Made by a program: the position numbers and the translations under genes. The notes beneath the pieces were generated by a model. The model worked only from the letters and a program-made list of their open reading frames with translations, was not told the origin of the DNA and made no database searches. DNA of 64,000 bases from Halopenitus persicus (GTDB taxonomy: Archaea; Halobacteriota; Halobacteria; Halobacteriales; Haloferacaceae), in NCBI RefSeq assembly GCF_002355635.1, contig NZ_AP017558.1, positions 1,550,001 to 1,614,000 on the forward strand, written 5' to 3'. This document shows, one piece after another, positions 25,401 through 34,099 of the stretch (the first letter of the stretch is position 1; every line of letters begins with the position of its first letter).

Positions 25401-26276
25401 AGTCGCCCTATTTCGTGACGACGTGATAAACGCGTCGTCAGGATCGCATCGCCTCGTGCATTCTATTCGAACGTATCGAAAAGGCTGCGCTCTCGGTAGC
25501 CCCGATCAATATTCCTCCACGGTACTCACAAACATATGTTTGTAATTATACTGTCGTCGAGCGATGATGCCGTGCGTCCAGCGCGCGTGTTCTCAGTCGC
25601 TCCTGGCTCAAACTGTCACGGACTCATTACCGAGCGATCCCGTCCACCTCCTCCACTTTCAATCGAGCGGAACCACTATGCGTGAACGAACCGAGCGTTT
25701 CGTCCGAATGGCGTGAGGCGTGGCGCGACCGCCAGTGATATGCTTCGTCGTTCACCGTTCATCGTTCACCGTTCATCGTCCATCACATCCATTAATATAA
25801 TTTATATTGGATGTTTTTTCATCTGGTGATTCCGGTATCGATCGTGTCGAATCAATGGTGACGCGAATCGGCCTCTTCGGGGTCGTTCGAAAGTAGCTCG
25901 CTTCGATCGCTGGACGCTACGTCGGTTATGACCTGCTTTTGAAGCGGTTTGCGGGTGTCACGACGGCCGTCGAGACCGCGATCGTCGATCTCATCGGCTT
26001 GGACTCGATTTCATCCTGAACATATCCGGATATACATTTATATAAATACGACAATTAAATACTCAACTCTCTATCATTTCAACACGCTCGGTATCGCTCA
26101 CCGTCACGGCTCGACTGATCGACGACTCCGACGGTGGTCGACTCTCCCACCACCGACCGACGGTCGGCGATCGGCGAGGACCGTGGCGTCCCCGAACCGT
26201 GCCGCGTTCCGACGCCGTACCGGATGGCCTCCGGCATCGACGGAACGTCGCACAACCCCGAGACGCTCCCGATAAC
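25401..26276. other. Gene-free intergenic region with AT-rich palindrome
   Basis: No gene is supported in these 876 bases. It contains alternating copies of gttcaccgttcatc (about 25749-25779), then an imperfect 30-bp palindrome at 25785-25814 (arms acatcca/tggatgt) followed by a T6 run, which could be a plus-strand terminator. A GC-rich hairpin (accgaccgacggtcgg) sits near 26151. A short minus-strand frame near 26085-26238 has no recognisable character. Confidence 0.5.
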
Positions 26277-27356
26277 TTATAAGTGGTCCAGGATCTGGTC
26301 GGCCGCACTGCTCGGTTCGCTTCCGTCGTCGGTCGTCCGACCGCCATCCTCCTCGTTCTCCTCGTCCCAGGCCGTCTCCGGCCGGCTCTGGAGGACGAAG
26401 AACTGCTTGTCGTCGCCACGTCCCTCGATGGCCCATTCGATGTCCTGCGGTTCGTCGTAGTGGTCCTCGATCGTCGTCGCCAGGTCGGTCAGGCCGATCA
26501 GCTCGTCGGCCGTCACCGACGGCACGTCGCGCTTGTCGTCGTCGATCTCGACCTCCTCGGTGCCGGCGTCGGTTGGGACCGTCATGACGTCCTTCTCGGG
26601 GACGTTTCGGTCGACGATCTTGTACACGGGCTTGTCGACGAGGAAGCTGTCCGGCGTGACCACGCCGCTCACGACGGCCTCGCCCAGTCCCCAGTTCGAT
26701 TCGATCCGGACCTTCGAGCGGTCGCCGTTCGCGGGGTTGACGGTGAACATCACGCCCGACGACCGGGCCTCGACCATCTTCTGGATCCCGACGCTGATGC
26801 GCACCTCGTCGCGGTCGAACCCCTGCCGTTCGCGGTAGGTGATCGCCCGCTCGGTGAACAGGCTCGCCATGCAGTCCTTGGTTCGCTGCGTGACCGCCTC
26901 GAGGTCGGCCACGTTGAGGTAGGTGTCCTGCTGGCCGGCGAAGCTCGCGTCGGGGAGGTCCTCGGCCGTCGCCGACGAGCGGACGGCGACCTGCAGGTCG
27001 TCCGTTCGCGTCCGCTCCTGCAGCCGTTCCCACGCCGATTCCAGCTCCGCGGCGAGGAACGGCGGCAACGGGGCGTCCGTGATCCGGTCGCGGATATCGC
27101 GGCTCGCGGCCGCGACCGCGCGCTCGTCGGCCACGTCCACGTCGGCGAGCCGGTCGGCGACGTACTCGTCGATCGACTCGGCCTCGAGGAAGGCGTCGTA
27201 GAACGCCGTGGTGACGGCGAACCCCGGCGGCACCTGGACGTCCTCGCCCGCCGCCATCAGTTCGCCCAGCGAGGCGTTCTTGCCGCCGACTAAGTCGACG
27301 CGCTCCTTCGTGCAACGGTCGGACGCGAAGTCCACGATGTATGTTGGGTCGGTCAT
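26277..27356 (-). CDS. PEP-synthase-type ATP-binding (PPDK_N) subunit
   Basis: A 359-residue protein equivalent to the N-terminal ATP-grasp domain of PEP synthase. It contains LVGGKNASLGEL (about residues 23-34), AVRSSATAEDLPDASFAGQQ (about 127-146), GVMFTVNPANGDRSKV (about 200) and IEWAIEG (about 315). The family uses this part to phosphorylate a histidine on a swivelling domain, which here lies in the separate upstream gene. The C-terminal 35 residues are acidic low complexity. It starts 35 nt after the 622-residue partner, so the two are one operon. The partition into ~40- and ~70-kDa proteins resembles phenylphosphate synthase. Confidence 0.85.
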   Translation of the reverse strand: MTDPTYIVDFASDRCTKERVDLVGGKNASLGELMAAGEDVQVPPGFAVTTAFYDAFLEAESIDEYVADRLADVDVADERAVAAASRDIRDRITDAPLPPFLAAELESAWERLQERTRTDDLQVAVRSSATAEDLPDASFAGQQDTYLNVADLEAVTQRTKDCMASLFTERAITYRERQGFDRDEVRISVGIQKMVEARSSGVMFTVNPANGDRSKVRIESNWGLGEAVVSGVVTPDSFLVDKPVYKIVDRNVPEKDVMTVPTDAGTEEVEIDDDKRDVPSVTADELIGLTDLATTIEDHYDEPQDIEWAIEGRGDDKQFFVLQSRPETAWDEENEEDGGRTTDDGSEPSSAADQILDHL

Positions 27357-27391
27357 TCTGATTCGGATATCGTCAGTGTGCGGTATAGTCG

Positions 27392-29260
27392 TTACTCAGC
27401 CTTCTCGAGGATCTCGACGGTTCCCGTGGTGCCGTCGACGCGGATCCGGTCGCCGGTCTCGAGAGTGGTCGTCGCCGTTCCGACTCCCGTGACCGCCGGG
27501 ACGCCGTACTCGCGACAGACGATGGCGGTGTGGCTCGTCGCGCCGCCGTTGTCCGTGACTGCCCCGGACACCTTCGACAGCACCGGCGTCCAATCCGGGT
27601 TCGTGAGCGGCGCGACGAGGATCTCGTCGCGTTCCACCTCGCTCAGGTCGCTGCCCGATTTGACCACCCGCGCTTTCCCCTCGCTGGTGCCGGCGGAGGA
27701 GGCGAAGCCGTTCATCTCGCTTCCGTCCTCGTCCGCTGACCCGAGCCAGTTCCGAACGGTGTCGGTCGTGATGCCCCAGAGCATGATCACCATCGTGTCG
27801 GTGACCTCCTCCGGCGGATCGCCGATCGCCGGGGGCGGCGACCACTCCTCGGCTGCCTCGAGGATGCGCTTTCGGTCGGCGGCGTCCGTCTTCCAGTAGT
27901 TCGGCGCGTGCGCGCCCGCCCCCTGGGACCAGACCCGGGCGACGTCCGCGAGCAGCTCCGGCACCTCGTTGCGGCCGAACAGCGTGATGTCCCGGGGCTC
28001 CTCGAGGAGGTCGTGTTCGACCAGGAGCTCGCCGAACTCGTCGAGCTTCCGGAAGACGATCGTGTGAAGCCAGTTCTCTATCCAGAACTGGTGGTCCTCG
28101 GCGTGGTTGTAGACGGTCAACACGAGCTCGTGCACCTGGTCGAACCGGGCGCGCTCCTCCTCGTTCAGATAGCTCCGGTACTCGGCGACGATCTCCTCGC
28201 GCTCGTCCTGCAGCGCCTCGATGTCGCGTCGGATCTCCTCGCCGTCCTGGATCGCGGTCACCTTCTCGTGGAGGTGGTCGAACGGCTGCTCGAGCGTGTC
28301 GAGCCACGACCCGTCCTCGCTGTGATAGCCCCTGCTGACGGTGATGTGGAACCAGGGGTCCTTGGCGTCCTCGAAGGCCTCGAGGAACTCCCGGCCGGCC
28401 TCGGACTCCTCGAGACGAGCCATCTTCTCCTCGGGGCTCCCCTCCGAGGTGAGGATCTCCGGCACGCCGTCCTCGACCTCCATCGCCCGGTGGGCGAGGT
28501 CGTTCAGCACCTCGTCGGCGAGGAACAGGTCCGTTTCCAGTCCCGTGACCATCTTCCCGATGGCGTCGTCGCTGATGTCGGGGAAGAGCTCGTCGCACGT
28601 CTCCTGGAACGAGAGGTACGCCAGATACACCAGGTTGAGGTACTCGAAGTGGCGTTGCCACCCCCGAAGCGTCAGCTCCTGTAGCCGGTTGTACCGGCTT
28701 TGGATGTCGACCGCCTCCGGATGGAGTCCCTTCGATTCGAAGACGGCTTCCTCGGGCGCGTAGTCGGGCAGTCGGTCCGGGACCTCGAGGTCCCGAATCT
28801 CCTGCCCGATCTCCTTGACTGCGGGGAGCCATTCGTCCTCGTAGAGCTCCTCGAAGTTCTCGTAGACGTAGTCGCTGCGGTCGCTGAAGACGTCCTTACG
28901 CTCCTCGAGGAGCTCCGGGTCCGTACACGGGACCGGCGAGGCGTACGAGTACCCCGCGATGATGCGCAGGTCGATGCCCATCGCCGGCGGCACCGCGAAC
29001 ACCCGGCTCTGTGCCTGCGAGAGCTGCATCACGATCGATTCGACGCACAGCGTGACGTCCCAGGGTCGGAGCGGCTTCGGGCTGTCCTTCTGGTCCCAGA
29101 ACCAGAACCGGTCCCGCTCCAGCTCCGCCCGCTCCGCCGATTCGCCGAAGCGGAAGTATCGGGGATACATCTCCTCCCACCCCTCGCATGCATCGGGAAC
29201 CTCGACCTCGTCCGGCCATGGGAACCGGTCCGTCGGCTCCGAATTGCGTTGGTCTGTCAT
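27392..29260 (-). CDS. PEP-utilizing (phosphohistidine-domain) subunit of split dikinase
   Basis: A 622-residue protein. The C-terminal phosphohistidine domain contains GGATSHTAIVCREYGVPAVTG (about residues 562-582), with the catalytic histidine in T-S-H-T-A. The N-terminal ~500 residues are not the PEP/pyruvate barrel; they carry a domain (WDVTLCVESIVMQLSQAQSR, VPPAMGIDLRI) like that in phenylphosphate synthase and rifampin phosphotransferase-type proteins, which bind the acceptor. Together with the ATP-grasp partner it should move phosphate from ATP to a small organic acceptor. The acceptor is unknown; nearby aromatic-type genes make a phenolic possible (inference). A 15-bp inverted repeat abuts the start codon. 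Confidence 0.78.
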   Translation of the reverse strand: MTDQRNSEPTDRFPWPDEVEVPDACEGWEEMYPRYFRFGESAERAELERDRFWFWDQKDSPKPLRPWDVTLCVESIVMQLSQAQSRVFAVPPAMGIDLRIIAGYSYASPVPCTDPELLEERKDVFSDRSDYVYENFEELYEDEWLPAVKEIGQEIRDLEVPDRLPDYAPEEAVFESKGLHPEAVDIQSRYNRLQELTLRGWQRHFEYLNLVYLAYLSFQETCDELFPDISDDAIGKMVTGLETDLFLADEVLNDLAHRAMEVEDGVPEILTSEGSPEEKMARLEESEAGREFLEAFEDAKDPWFHITVSRGYHSEDGSWLDTLEQPFDHLHEKVTAIQDGEEIRRDIEALQDEREEIVAEYRSYLNEEERARFDQVHELVLTVYNHAEDHQFWIENWLHTIVFRKLDEFGELLVEHDLLEEPRDITLFGRNEVPELLADVARVWSQGAGAHAPNYWKTDAADRKRILEAAEEWSPPPAIGDPPEEVTDTMVIMLWGITTDTVRNWLGSADEDGSEMNGFASSAGTSEGKARVVKSGSDLSEVERDEILVAPLTNPDWTPVLSKVSGAVTDNGGATSHTAIVCREYGVPAVTGVGTATTTLETGDRIRVDGTTGTVEILEKAE

Positions 29261-29275
29261 GTGTTACACTAACAC
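29261..29275. promoter_or_regulatory. Inverted repeat at the start of the dikinase operon
   Basis: gtgtta-cac-taacac, perfect 6-nt arms, lying immediately upstream of ATG 29260 on the minus strand. It is well placed for a repressor blocking transcription start; the binding protein is unknown. Confidence 0.5.
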
Positions 29276-29345
29276 TCTATACTACGGCGTGTCGTTATTC
29301 ATTATTATACCTTTTGGTTGCACACGCGAATATGTCCGGTGGTGT

Positions 29346-29385
29346 CATTCATCAGTGGTGCCATTCATCAGTGGTGCCATTCATT
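29346..29385 (+). repeat. 16-bp tandem repeat, 2.5 copies, upstream of the NUDIX gene
   Basis: cattcatcagtggtgc at 29346 and 29362, then a partial copy. It lies within the 60 bases before ATG 29410, in the promoter region. Confidence 0.75.
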
Positions 29386-29409
29386 ATCGTGGCCCCTCGA
29401 TCGGCGGGT

Positions 29410-29841
29410 ATGCACACGCTGGTTGCCGCGACCGTGGCGCGCACCGACGACGACGTTCTTCTCGTCGAGGAGGGAAAGGAGGCCGTCCGCGGGACCTGGA
29501 ACCTGCCGGGCGGTCGCGTGGAAGCGGGCGAGGACCCGCGCGAAACGGCCGCTCGGGAGTTCACCGAGGAGGTCGGCGTCGACGTGGAGCTGACCGGTCT
29601 CGTCGGGGTCTATCTCGGGCGGGACGCGTTCGTCGACGGTCCGTTCCTCTCGGTCACGTACCTCGGGCAGGTCTCCGAGGAGCCCCGGGCGGTCGCGACC
29701 GACAGCGTCGCGGCCGCGAGGTGGATCGATCGAGACCGGCTGGACGAGCTGGCGCTGCGCTCGCCGTACGTCTCGCGCGCGATCCACGACGCCGACGAGC
29801 GGACGTTCCCGACGACGGTCGTCCGATCGATTCCGGAGTAA
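29410..29841 (+). CDS. NUDIX hydrolase
   Basis: A 143-residue NUDIX protein. The NUDIX box G-x5-E-x7-R-E-x2-E-E-x-G is complete (from GGRVEAGEDPRE, about residues 35-57), so it should be an active Mg-dependent pyrophosphohydrolase acting on an X-linked nucleoside diphosphate. It is convergent with the Rieske dioxygenase operon and divergent from the dikinase pair. The substrate is not predictable from the box. The start follows directly from a short tandem-repeat promoter region. Confidence 0.88.
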   Translation: MHTLVAATVARTDDDVLLVEEGKEAVRGTWNLPGGRVEAGEDPRETAAREFTEEVGVDVELTGLVGVYLGRDAFVDGPFLSVTYLGQVSEEPRAVATDSVAAARWIDRDRLDELALRSPYVSRAIHDADERTFPTTVVRSIPE

Positions 29842-29850
29842 CACCGGCGC

Positions 29851-30396
29851 TCAGTGGTCGTGTGGCCCGTGCGGCGTCTCGAGGAACTCCGAAAAGAGGT
29901 CGGTGTCACGCGTCGCCAGCGCGCCCACCAGCGCGGGGTGCAACCGGAGTTCGGTTCGTTTCACGGGCGCGCGAACCACGAGCGCGTCCCCGCCCGCCGA
30001 CGTCGTCTTCGCGATCTCGACGTCGGCGTATTCGTTGCTCACGTCGAAGGACCCATCGACCTCGTGGGCGTCGTCGGTGACGTCCCGGTCGGTCGGCGGC
30101 TGCCACCCGAGACGCTCCGCCAACTCCGCTTCGGTCTGCCACGAGAGGCTTTCGAGACCGAGCGCATCGATCCGGATCGCGTTCGATGATCCCGGCCGGT
30201 CGACGGTCGACGCGTTCCGTTCGTCCCCGGCCGATTCGCTCCCGCCGGCCGATTCGTTCCCGCCGGCCGGTTCGTTCCCGCCGGCCGATTCGATCTCGAC
30301 GAGCTGCCCGCGGGGCGTCAACAGCTTCCGGACGGTCGCCGCGTCGTCTCCGTGGACCACGTCGAACTCCGCCGTGACGGTGGTTCGTCGGGTCAT
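29851..30396 (-). CDS. Third gene of the dioxygenase operon, unknown function
   Basis: A 181-residue acidic protein whose ATG overlaps the stop of the dioxygenase beta-subunit gene by four bases, so it is expressed with it. Residues about 38-60 are a low-complexity run of AGGNES-type hexapeptides encoded by an 18-bp tandem repeat. The conserved-looking parts flank that run (TVTAEFDVVHGDDAATVRKLL at the start; LRLHPALVGALATRDTDLF at the end), and the protein ends in GPHDH. It is not a ferredoxin or reductase: there are no cysteines. Possibly a stability or assembly partner; function unknown. Confidence 0.65.
   Translation of the reverse strand: MTRRTTVTAEFDVVHGDDAATVRKLLTPRGQLVEIESAGGNEPAGGNESAGGSESAGDERNASTVDRPGSSNAIRIDALGLESLSWQTEAELAERLGWQPPTDRDVTDDAHEVDGSFDVSNEYADVEIAKTTSAGGDALVVRAPVKRTELRLHPALVGALATRDTDLFSEFLETPHGPHDH
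30223..30294 (-). repeat. 18-bp in-frame tandem repeat, four copies
   Basis: Units of cccgccggccgattcgtt type inside the third dioxygenase-operon gene, giving the AGGNES-like peptide repeat. Being a multiple of three, copy-number change would keep the frame. Confidence 0.85.
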
Positions 30397-30920
30397 AGGA
30401 AGACGGAGATCTTGTCGATCTTCGGAACGGCGTGGTCGAGGTACACGTGGCGCTTCGCGATGGTGAACGTCTCGCCGTTCGGGCGAAGCACGTCCTCGCG
30501 GCGCCCCGCGAGGAACGTGTACGACGAGGAATCCCCCTGCCCGTAGTACAACAGGAGGTAGCTCCTCGCGTCCACGGTCCCGTCGTCCCGCTCGGTGGCG
30601 CGAACGTTCGTCACGAACCGACGCGTTCTGGACGGCGGCCGCTCGGACCAGGCGTACTCCGACTCGAACCGCTGAACCCGGGCCTCGAGGGAGCCGTAGT
30701 CCTCGTCGAAGTAATACGCCGAGCGACTGAAGTTATCGTTCACGTGCTCGCGGGTGATCCGGAGCGGCGCCTTGTACTCGACGTCCTCGTCGAGCAGCGC
30801 GAGCCACTCCGTCTGCTCGCGCCGGTCCAACAGGGCGGCCTCCTCGTAGAGGAAGCGCTCGACCCGTTGTTTCAGGAGGAACCGATCGAGCTCCGACTCC
30901 CGGTCCGTGTTCGTGGCCAT
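30393..30920 (-). CDS. Aromatic-ring-hydroxylating dioxygenase, beta subunit
   Basis: A 175-residue NTF2-like protein of the ring-hydroxylating dioxygenase small-subunit family. Markers are VERFLYEEAALLDRREQTEWLALLDEDVEY (about residues 18-48, position only) and SYLLLYYGQGDSSSYTFLAGRREDVLR near 125-150. Small subunits stabilise the alpha trimer and carry no cofactor. ATG 30920 lies 1 nt after the alpha-subunit stop and is preferred to the in-frame start at 30947, which would overlap it. The stop overlaps the next gene by four bases. Confidence 0.88.
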   Translation of the reverse strand: MATNTDRESELDRFLLKQRVERFLYEEAALLDRREQTEWLALLDEDVEYKAPLRITREHVNDNFSRSAYYFDEDYGSLEARVQRFESEYAWSERPPSRTRRFVTNVRATERDDGTVDARSYLLLYYGQGDSSSYTFLAGRREDVLRPNGETFTIAKRHVYLDHAVPKIDKISVFL

Positions 30921-30921
30921 G

Positions 30922-32463
30922 CTACTCACCGTCCTCCGGACGCCCACGTTCGCTCGGCGACTCGCCGTCGTCCGTTTTCGTCGACCCGTAGCCGCCGGTT
31001 TTCACCGACCCGCAGCCGTCGGTTTTCGCCGACCCGCAGCCGTCGGTTTTCGCCGACCCGCAGCCGCCCCCACATTCCCGCGACATCGCGGTTCCGTCAC
31101 GGGGCGTCGAGAGGTGTTCGAACCACTGGTCGTGGAACTTCTGCATCCCGACCTCCTCCAGGTTGATCGCGTAGACGGTGCCCGGACCGGGCCACTCCTC
31201 GTCGTAGGCGACCTCGCTCATCTCCTCGGTCCCCATCTGGTAGTTCAGCTCCACGTCGTGGTGTCGGGCGAACGTCGAGTCGGCGACGTCGGTGATGCCG
31301 TTCCAGATGGAGACGTCGTCCTGTTCGAAGTTCCCCGACGGGCCGAAGTTGGACATGTACACCTTGTAGATGCGCTTCTTGGTCGCCTCGGAGGCCCGCT
31401 TCGGCGCGAACGCCCAGCTCCAGATCTCGGTTTTGTTCGGCCCGAGCGGCCGCCACTTCCGGAGCCCGAGGAAGCCGGTGACGTCCTTGTTCGGGTCGTC
31501 GGTGATGTCCCCGAAGTTCAAGAACGCCAGATTCGGGAACACGCTCCCCGTGAACGAGAGCGCCTCCTTGGCAGCCCGATACTGGTCGGCCGTCACGTTG
31601 TCCGGGTTGAACAGGTCCACGATCTCGTCGGGATACGTCATGAACACCTCCTCGCCCTCGACCATTCGCGTGCTGGTCGTGTGGCCGTCACAATGGACGT
31701 GTCGGTCCTTCGTCTCCCCCGCGCCGGCGATGCCGACCGTGTCGTCGCCGCCGAGGCCGAGCTGTTTGATCGAGTGGTGCGCGAAGCCGGTGTGGTAGCT
31801 GTCGCCGGCGAAGTTGTCCGCACCCGTCTTCCAGTTGGTCTCCACCACCCAGCGGTGCGGCTCGCCGATGACCTCCATGCCGCCGTCCGGGAGCTTGAAC
31901 TGGATGTCGAGGTACCACGTGAACTCCCCCAGATGCTCCTCGAGGCTCTCGCCGGAGTCACCCAGCGAGGCGAACACCAGCCCGGCATAGCTGTCCACCC
32001 GGGGCGCGCTGTGGAGCCCGTGTTCGGACTGGTCCAGGTTCTTGAACGCGACCTCCTTCTGTGGCACTCCCACGAGGTCGCCGGTGTTCTTGTAGGTCCA
32101 CCCGTGGTACGGACACCGGAAGTGTGAGGTGTTGCCCTGCTCGGCACGGCACAGCTTCGCGCCGCGATGCCGACAACTATCGAACAGCACCTGCACGTCG
32201 CCGTTCATGTCCCGCACGAAGATGAACGGGTCGCCCGCGATGTAGCGCCGCGCGTAATCGCCCTCCTCGGGTATCTCGGATTCGTGGCCGACGAATATCC
32301 ATTCACGGCCGAACAGCCGGTCGAGCTCCAGCTGATGGACCGCCTCGCTGTTGAACGTCTGCAACGGCAGCTTGCCCTCGCCGAGCGACGCCTCGATCTC
32401 CGCGAGGAGATCGGCGTGGTCGTCCGGCTGCTGAGCCGTCGCTTTGCTCTCTGTCGGTGGCAT
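30922..32463 (-). CDS. Rieske aromatic-ring-hydroxylating dioxygenase, alpha subunit
   Basis: A 513-residue oxygenase large subunit. The Rieske [2Fe-2S] site is C-R-H (about residues 97-99) and C-P-Y-H (about 117-120). The mononuclear iron site is D-x2-H-x4-H in GDSYHTGFAHH (about 222-232). A final tail of about 60 residues contains four octapeptide repeats of GCGSAKTD type encoded by a 24-bp tandem repeat and is cysteine-rich, unlike normal members. The enzyme dihydroxylates an aromatic ring using electrons from a ferredoxin/reductase, neither of which is encoded here. It heads an operon with the beta subunit and a 181-residue protein. Confidence 0.9.
   Translation of the reverse strand: MPPTESKATAQQPDDHADLLAEIEASLGEGKLPLQTFNSEAVHQLELDRLFGREWIFVGHESEIPEEGDYARRYIAGDPFIFVRDMNGDVQVLFDSCRHRGAKLCRAEQGNTSHFRCPYHGWTYKNTGDLVGVPQKEVAFKNLDQSEHGLHSAPRVDSYAGLVFASLGDSGESLEEHLGEFTWYLDIQFKLPDGGMEVIGEPHRWVVETNWKTGADNFAGDSYHTGFAHHSIKQLGLGGDDTVGIAGAGETKDRHVHCDGHTTSTRMVEGEEVFMTYPDEIVDLFNPDNVTADQYRAAKEALSFTGSVFPNLAFLNFGDITDDPNKDVTGFLGLRKWRPLGPNKTEIWSWAFAPKRASEATKKRIYKVYMSNFGPSGNFEQDDVSIWNGITDVADSTFARHHDVELNYQMGTEEMSEVAYDEEWPGPGTVYAINLEEVGMQKFHDQWFEHLSTPRDGTAMSRECGGGCGSAKTDGCGSAKTDGCGSVKTGGYGSTKTDDGESPSERGRPEDGE
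30969..31064 (-). repeat. 24-bp in-frame tandem repeat, four copies
   Basis: Units starting 30969, 30993, 31017 and 31041, each encoding a GCGSAKTD-like octapeptide at the C-terminus of the dioxygenase alpha subunit. The two inner copies are identical. Confidence 0.9.
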
Positions 32464-32553
32464 ACGTTCCCATACCTATTTCCACCACTTAAAAATTCCG
32501 GTGAATCGGCGCGATGGCCGACGTCACAGCGAGGCGTTTCGTCGACCAACTCC

Positions 32554-33981
32554 TCATCGGAGCCGTTCGTCGATCGTCATTCGGACGTTCTTGACCCTGG
32601 TGTAGTGGCGTAACGCGGCCGTCGCGTACTCCGACCCGGCTCCGCTCTGTTTGTACGCGGGGAACGGCACCTGCGGCGTCGGCGAGGCGTAGTTGTTCAC
32701 CGTCACCGTTCCGGCCTCGAGATGCCGCGTGATGCGGTTTGCCCGGTCGAGGTCGCTCGTCCAGACGCCCGCATACAGGCCGTATTCCGTGTCGTTCGCC
32801 CGTTCGACGACCTCCCGCTCGGAGTCGAAGCGATGGGCGGTCAGCACGGGCCCGAAGATCTCCTCGCAGGCGACCGCCGCGTCGTCGGGGACGTCCTCGA
32901 TGAGGGTCGGCTCGTAGAAGTTCCCCTCCTCGAACGGGATCCGACCGCCGGTACGTACCGTCCCGCCCGCCTCACGGGCCGACTCGACGTACGAGTCGAC
33001 CTCCGACTGCGCCGACGGCGAGATGAGCGCCGACACGTCCGTCTCGTTCGGGTCCGGTTTCACGTCCATCGCCTCGATCCGAGCGACCACGCGATCGATG
33101 AACTCGTCGTAGATGTCGTCCGCGACGAACAGTCGGGTGCCGGCATAACAGCTCTGTCCGGCGTTGCTGAACAGCTTGACCGCGCCGTCCGCGGCCGCCT
33201 CCTGGTCCGCGTCGGCGAACACGACGTTCGGGCTCTTGCCCCCGAGCTCGAGGTTCAGCGGTATCAACCGGTCCGACACCGATTCCCGAATGTTGAGGCC
33301 GACCGCCTTCGAGCCCGTGAACGTCAGCTCCCGGACGTCGTCGTTCGCGACCAACGCTTCGCCGGCGGTCGAACCCCGTCCGGACACGACGTTCAGCACG
33401 CCGTCCGGCAGCCCGGCGTCGTCGGCCGCCCGTCCCAACTCGTGGATCGCCATCGGCGCCAGCGTGGCCGGCTTGGCCACGACGGCGTTCCCGCAGGCCA
33501 ACGCCGGCGCGATGCTTCGTGAACCCAACAGCAGCGGCGAGTTCCACGGGATGATGTGTCCGGTCACGCCCAGCGGCTCCCGCCGCGTGTAGTCGAACTC
33601 CTTGCCCGACAGCGGGATGGTCTCGCCGGTGATGCGGTGGGTCAGGCCCGCGTAGTACTCGAAGTACTCCGCCGCGTACTCGACGCTGCGCTCGGAGTCC
33701 GACAGCGAGCGCCCGGTCTCCTCGGTGTGTCGCTTCGCGATCTCCGTCTTGCGGTTCCGGAGCTCGGCGGCGATGTCCCGGAGGTAGTCGCCCCGATCCA
33801 CGGCGTCGACCGTTCGCCAGTCCTCGAAGGCGGACCGTGCCGCCTCGACCGCCGCGGTCACGTCGGATTCGTCCGCGAGTGCGATGCTGGATACCGGCTC
33901 GTTCGACGAGGGATCGTGTACCGTCATCGTCTCGGCTGATGACGGCGTCTCCCCGTCGATGAGTAACGCGTACTCTCTCAT
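32554..33981 (-). CDS. Aldehyde dehydrogenase family protein
   Basis: A 475-residue NAD(P)-dependent aldehyde dehydrogenase. The cofactor region is HIIPWNSPLLLGSRSIAPALACGN (about residues 138-160, position only), the general-base glutamate lies in LELGGKSP (about 246), and the nucleophilic cysteine in GQSCYAG (about 280). GPVLTAHRF and EYGLYAGVWT motifs follow. ATG 33981 is supported by a TATA box about 31 nt upstream; the open frame above it is not coding in style. It lies upstream of the dioxygenase operon and downstream of an alcohol dehydrogenase, so it may oxidise that enzyme's aldehyde product. Confidence 0.9.
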   Translation of the reverse strand: MREYALLIDGETPSSAETMTVHDPSSNEPVSSIALADESDVTAAVEAARSAFEDWRTVDAVDRGDYLRDIAAELRNRKTEIAKRHTEETGRSLSDSERSVEYAAEYFEYYAGLTHRITGETIPLSGKEFDYTRREPLGVTGHIIPWNSPLLLGSRSIAPALACGNAVVAKPATLAPMAIHELGRAADDAGLPDGVLNVVSGRGSTAGEALVANDDVRELTFTGSKAVGLNIRESVSDRLIPLNLELGGKSPNVVFADADQEAAADGAVKLFSNAGQSCYAGTRLFVADDIYDEFIDRVVARIEAMDVKPDPNETDVSALISPSAQSEVDSYVESAREAGGTVRTGGRIPFEEGNFYEPTLIEDVPDDAAVACEEIFGPVLTAHRFDSEREVVERANDTEYGLYAGVWTSDLDRANRITRHLEAGTVTVNNYASPTPQVPFPAYKQSGAGSEYATAALRHYTRVKNVRMTIDERLR

Positions 33982-34007
33982 CAGTCGTCCGACGTTTGAT
34001 ATCCTCA

Positions 34008-34017
34008 CATATAAAAG
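34008..34017 (-). promoter_or_regulatory. TATA box of the aldehyde dehydrogenase gene
   Basis: cttttatatg on the minus strand, about 31 nt upstream of ATG 33981. Confidence 0.6.
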
Positions 34018-34099
34018 TTCACCCAACGATCCGTCCTGATCGGCCATCCGCGACGGGCGTCGGTCGGCCCGTTCGGCGACTCTCGGCCGCTCGTCGCCT

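Noticed and set aside
25860-26030. Possible transposase remnant in the 25.4-26.3 kb gap
   Set aside because: A short stretch reads like protein (KRFAGVTTAVETAIVDLIGL), but I could match it to no family and the frame is short.
26085-26238. Possible 51-residue minus-strand gene after the dikinase operon
   Set aside because: No start context, no hydrophobic or conserved feature; a GC-rich hairpin explains the open frame.
1647-31064. CRISPR array
   Set aside because: Each tandem array has contiguous units without spacers, and no cas genes are present in the window.
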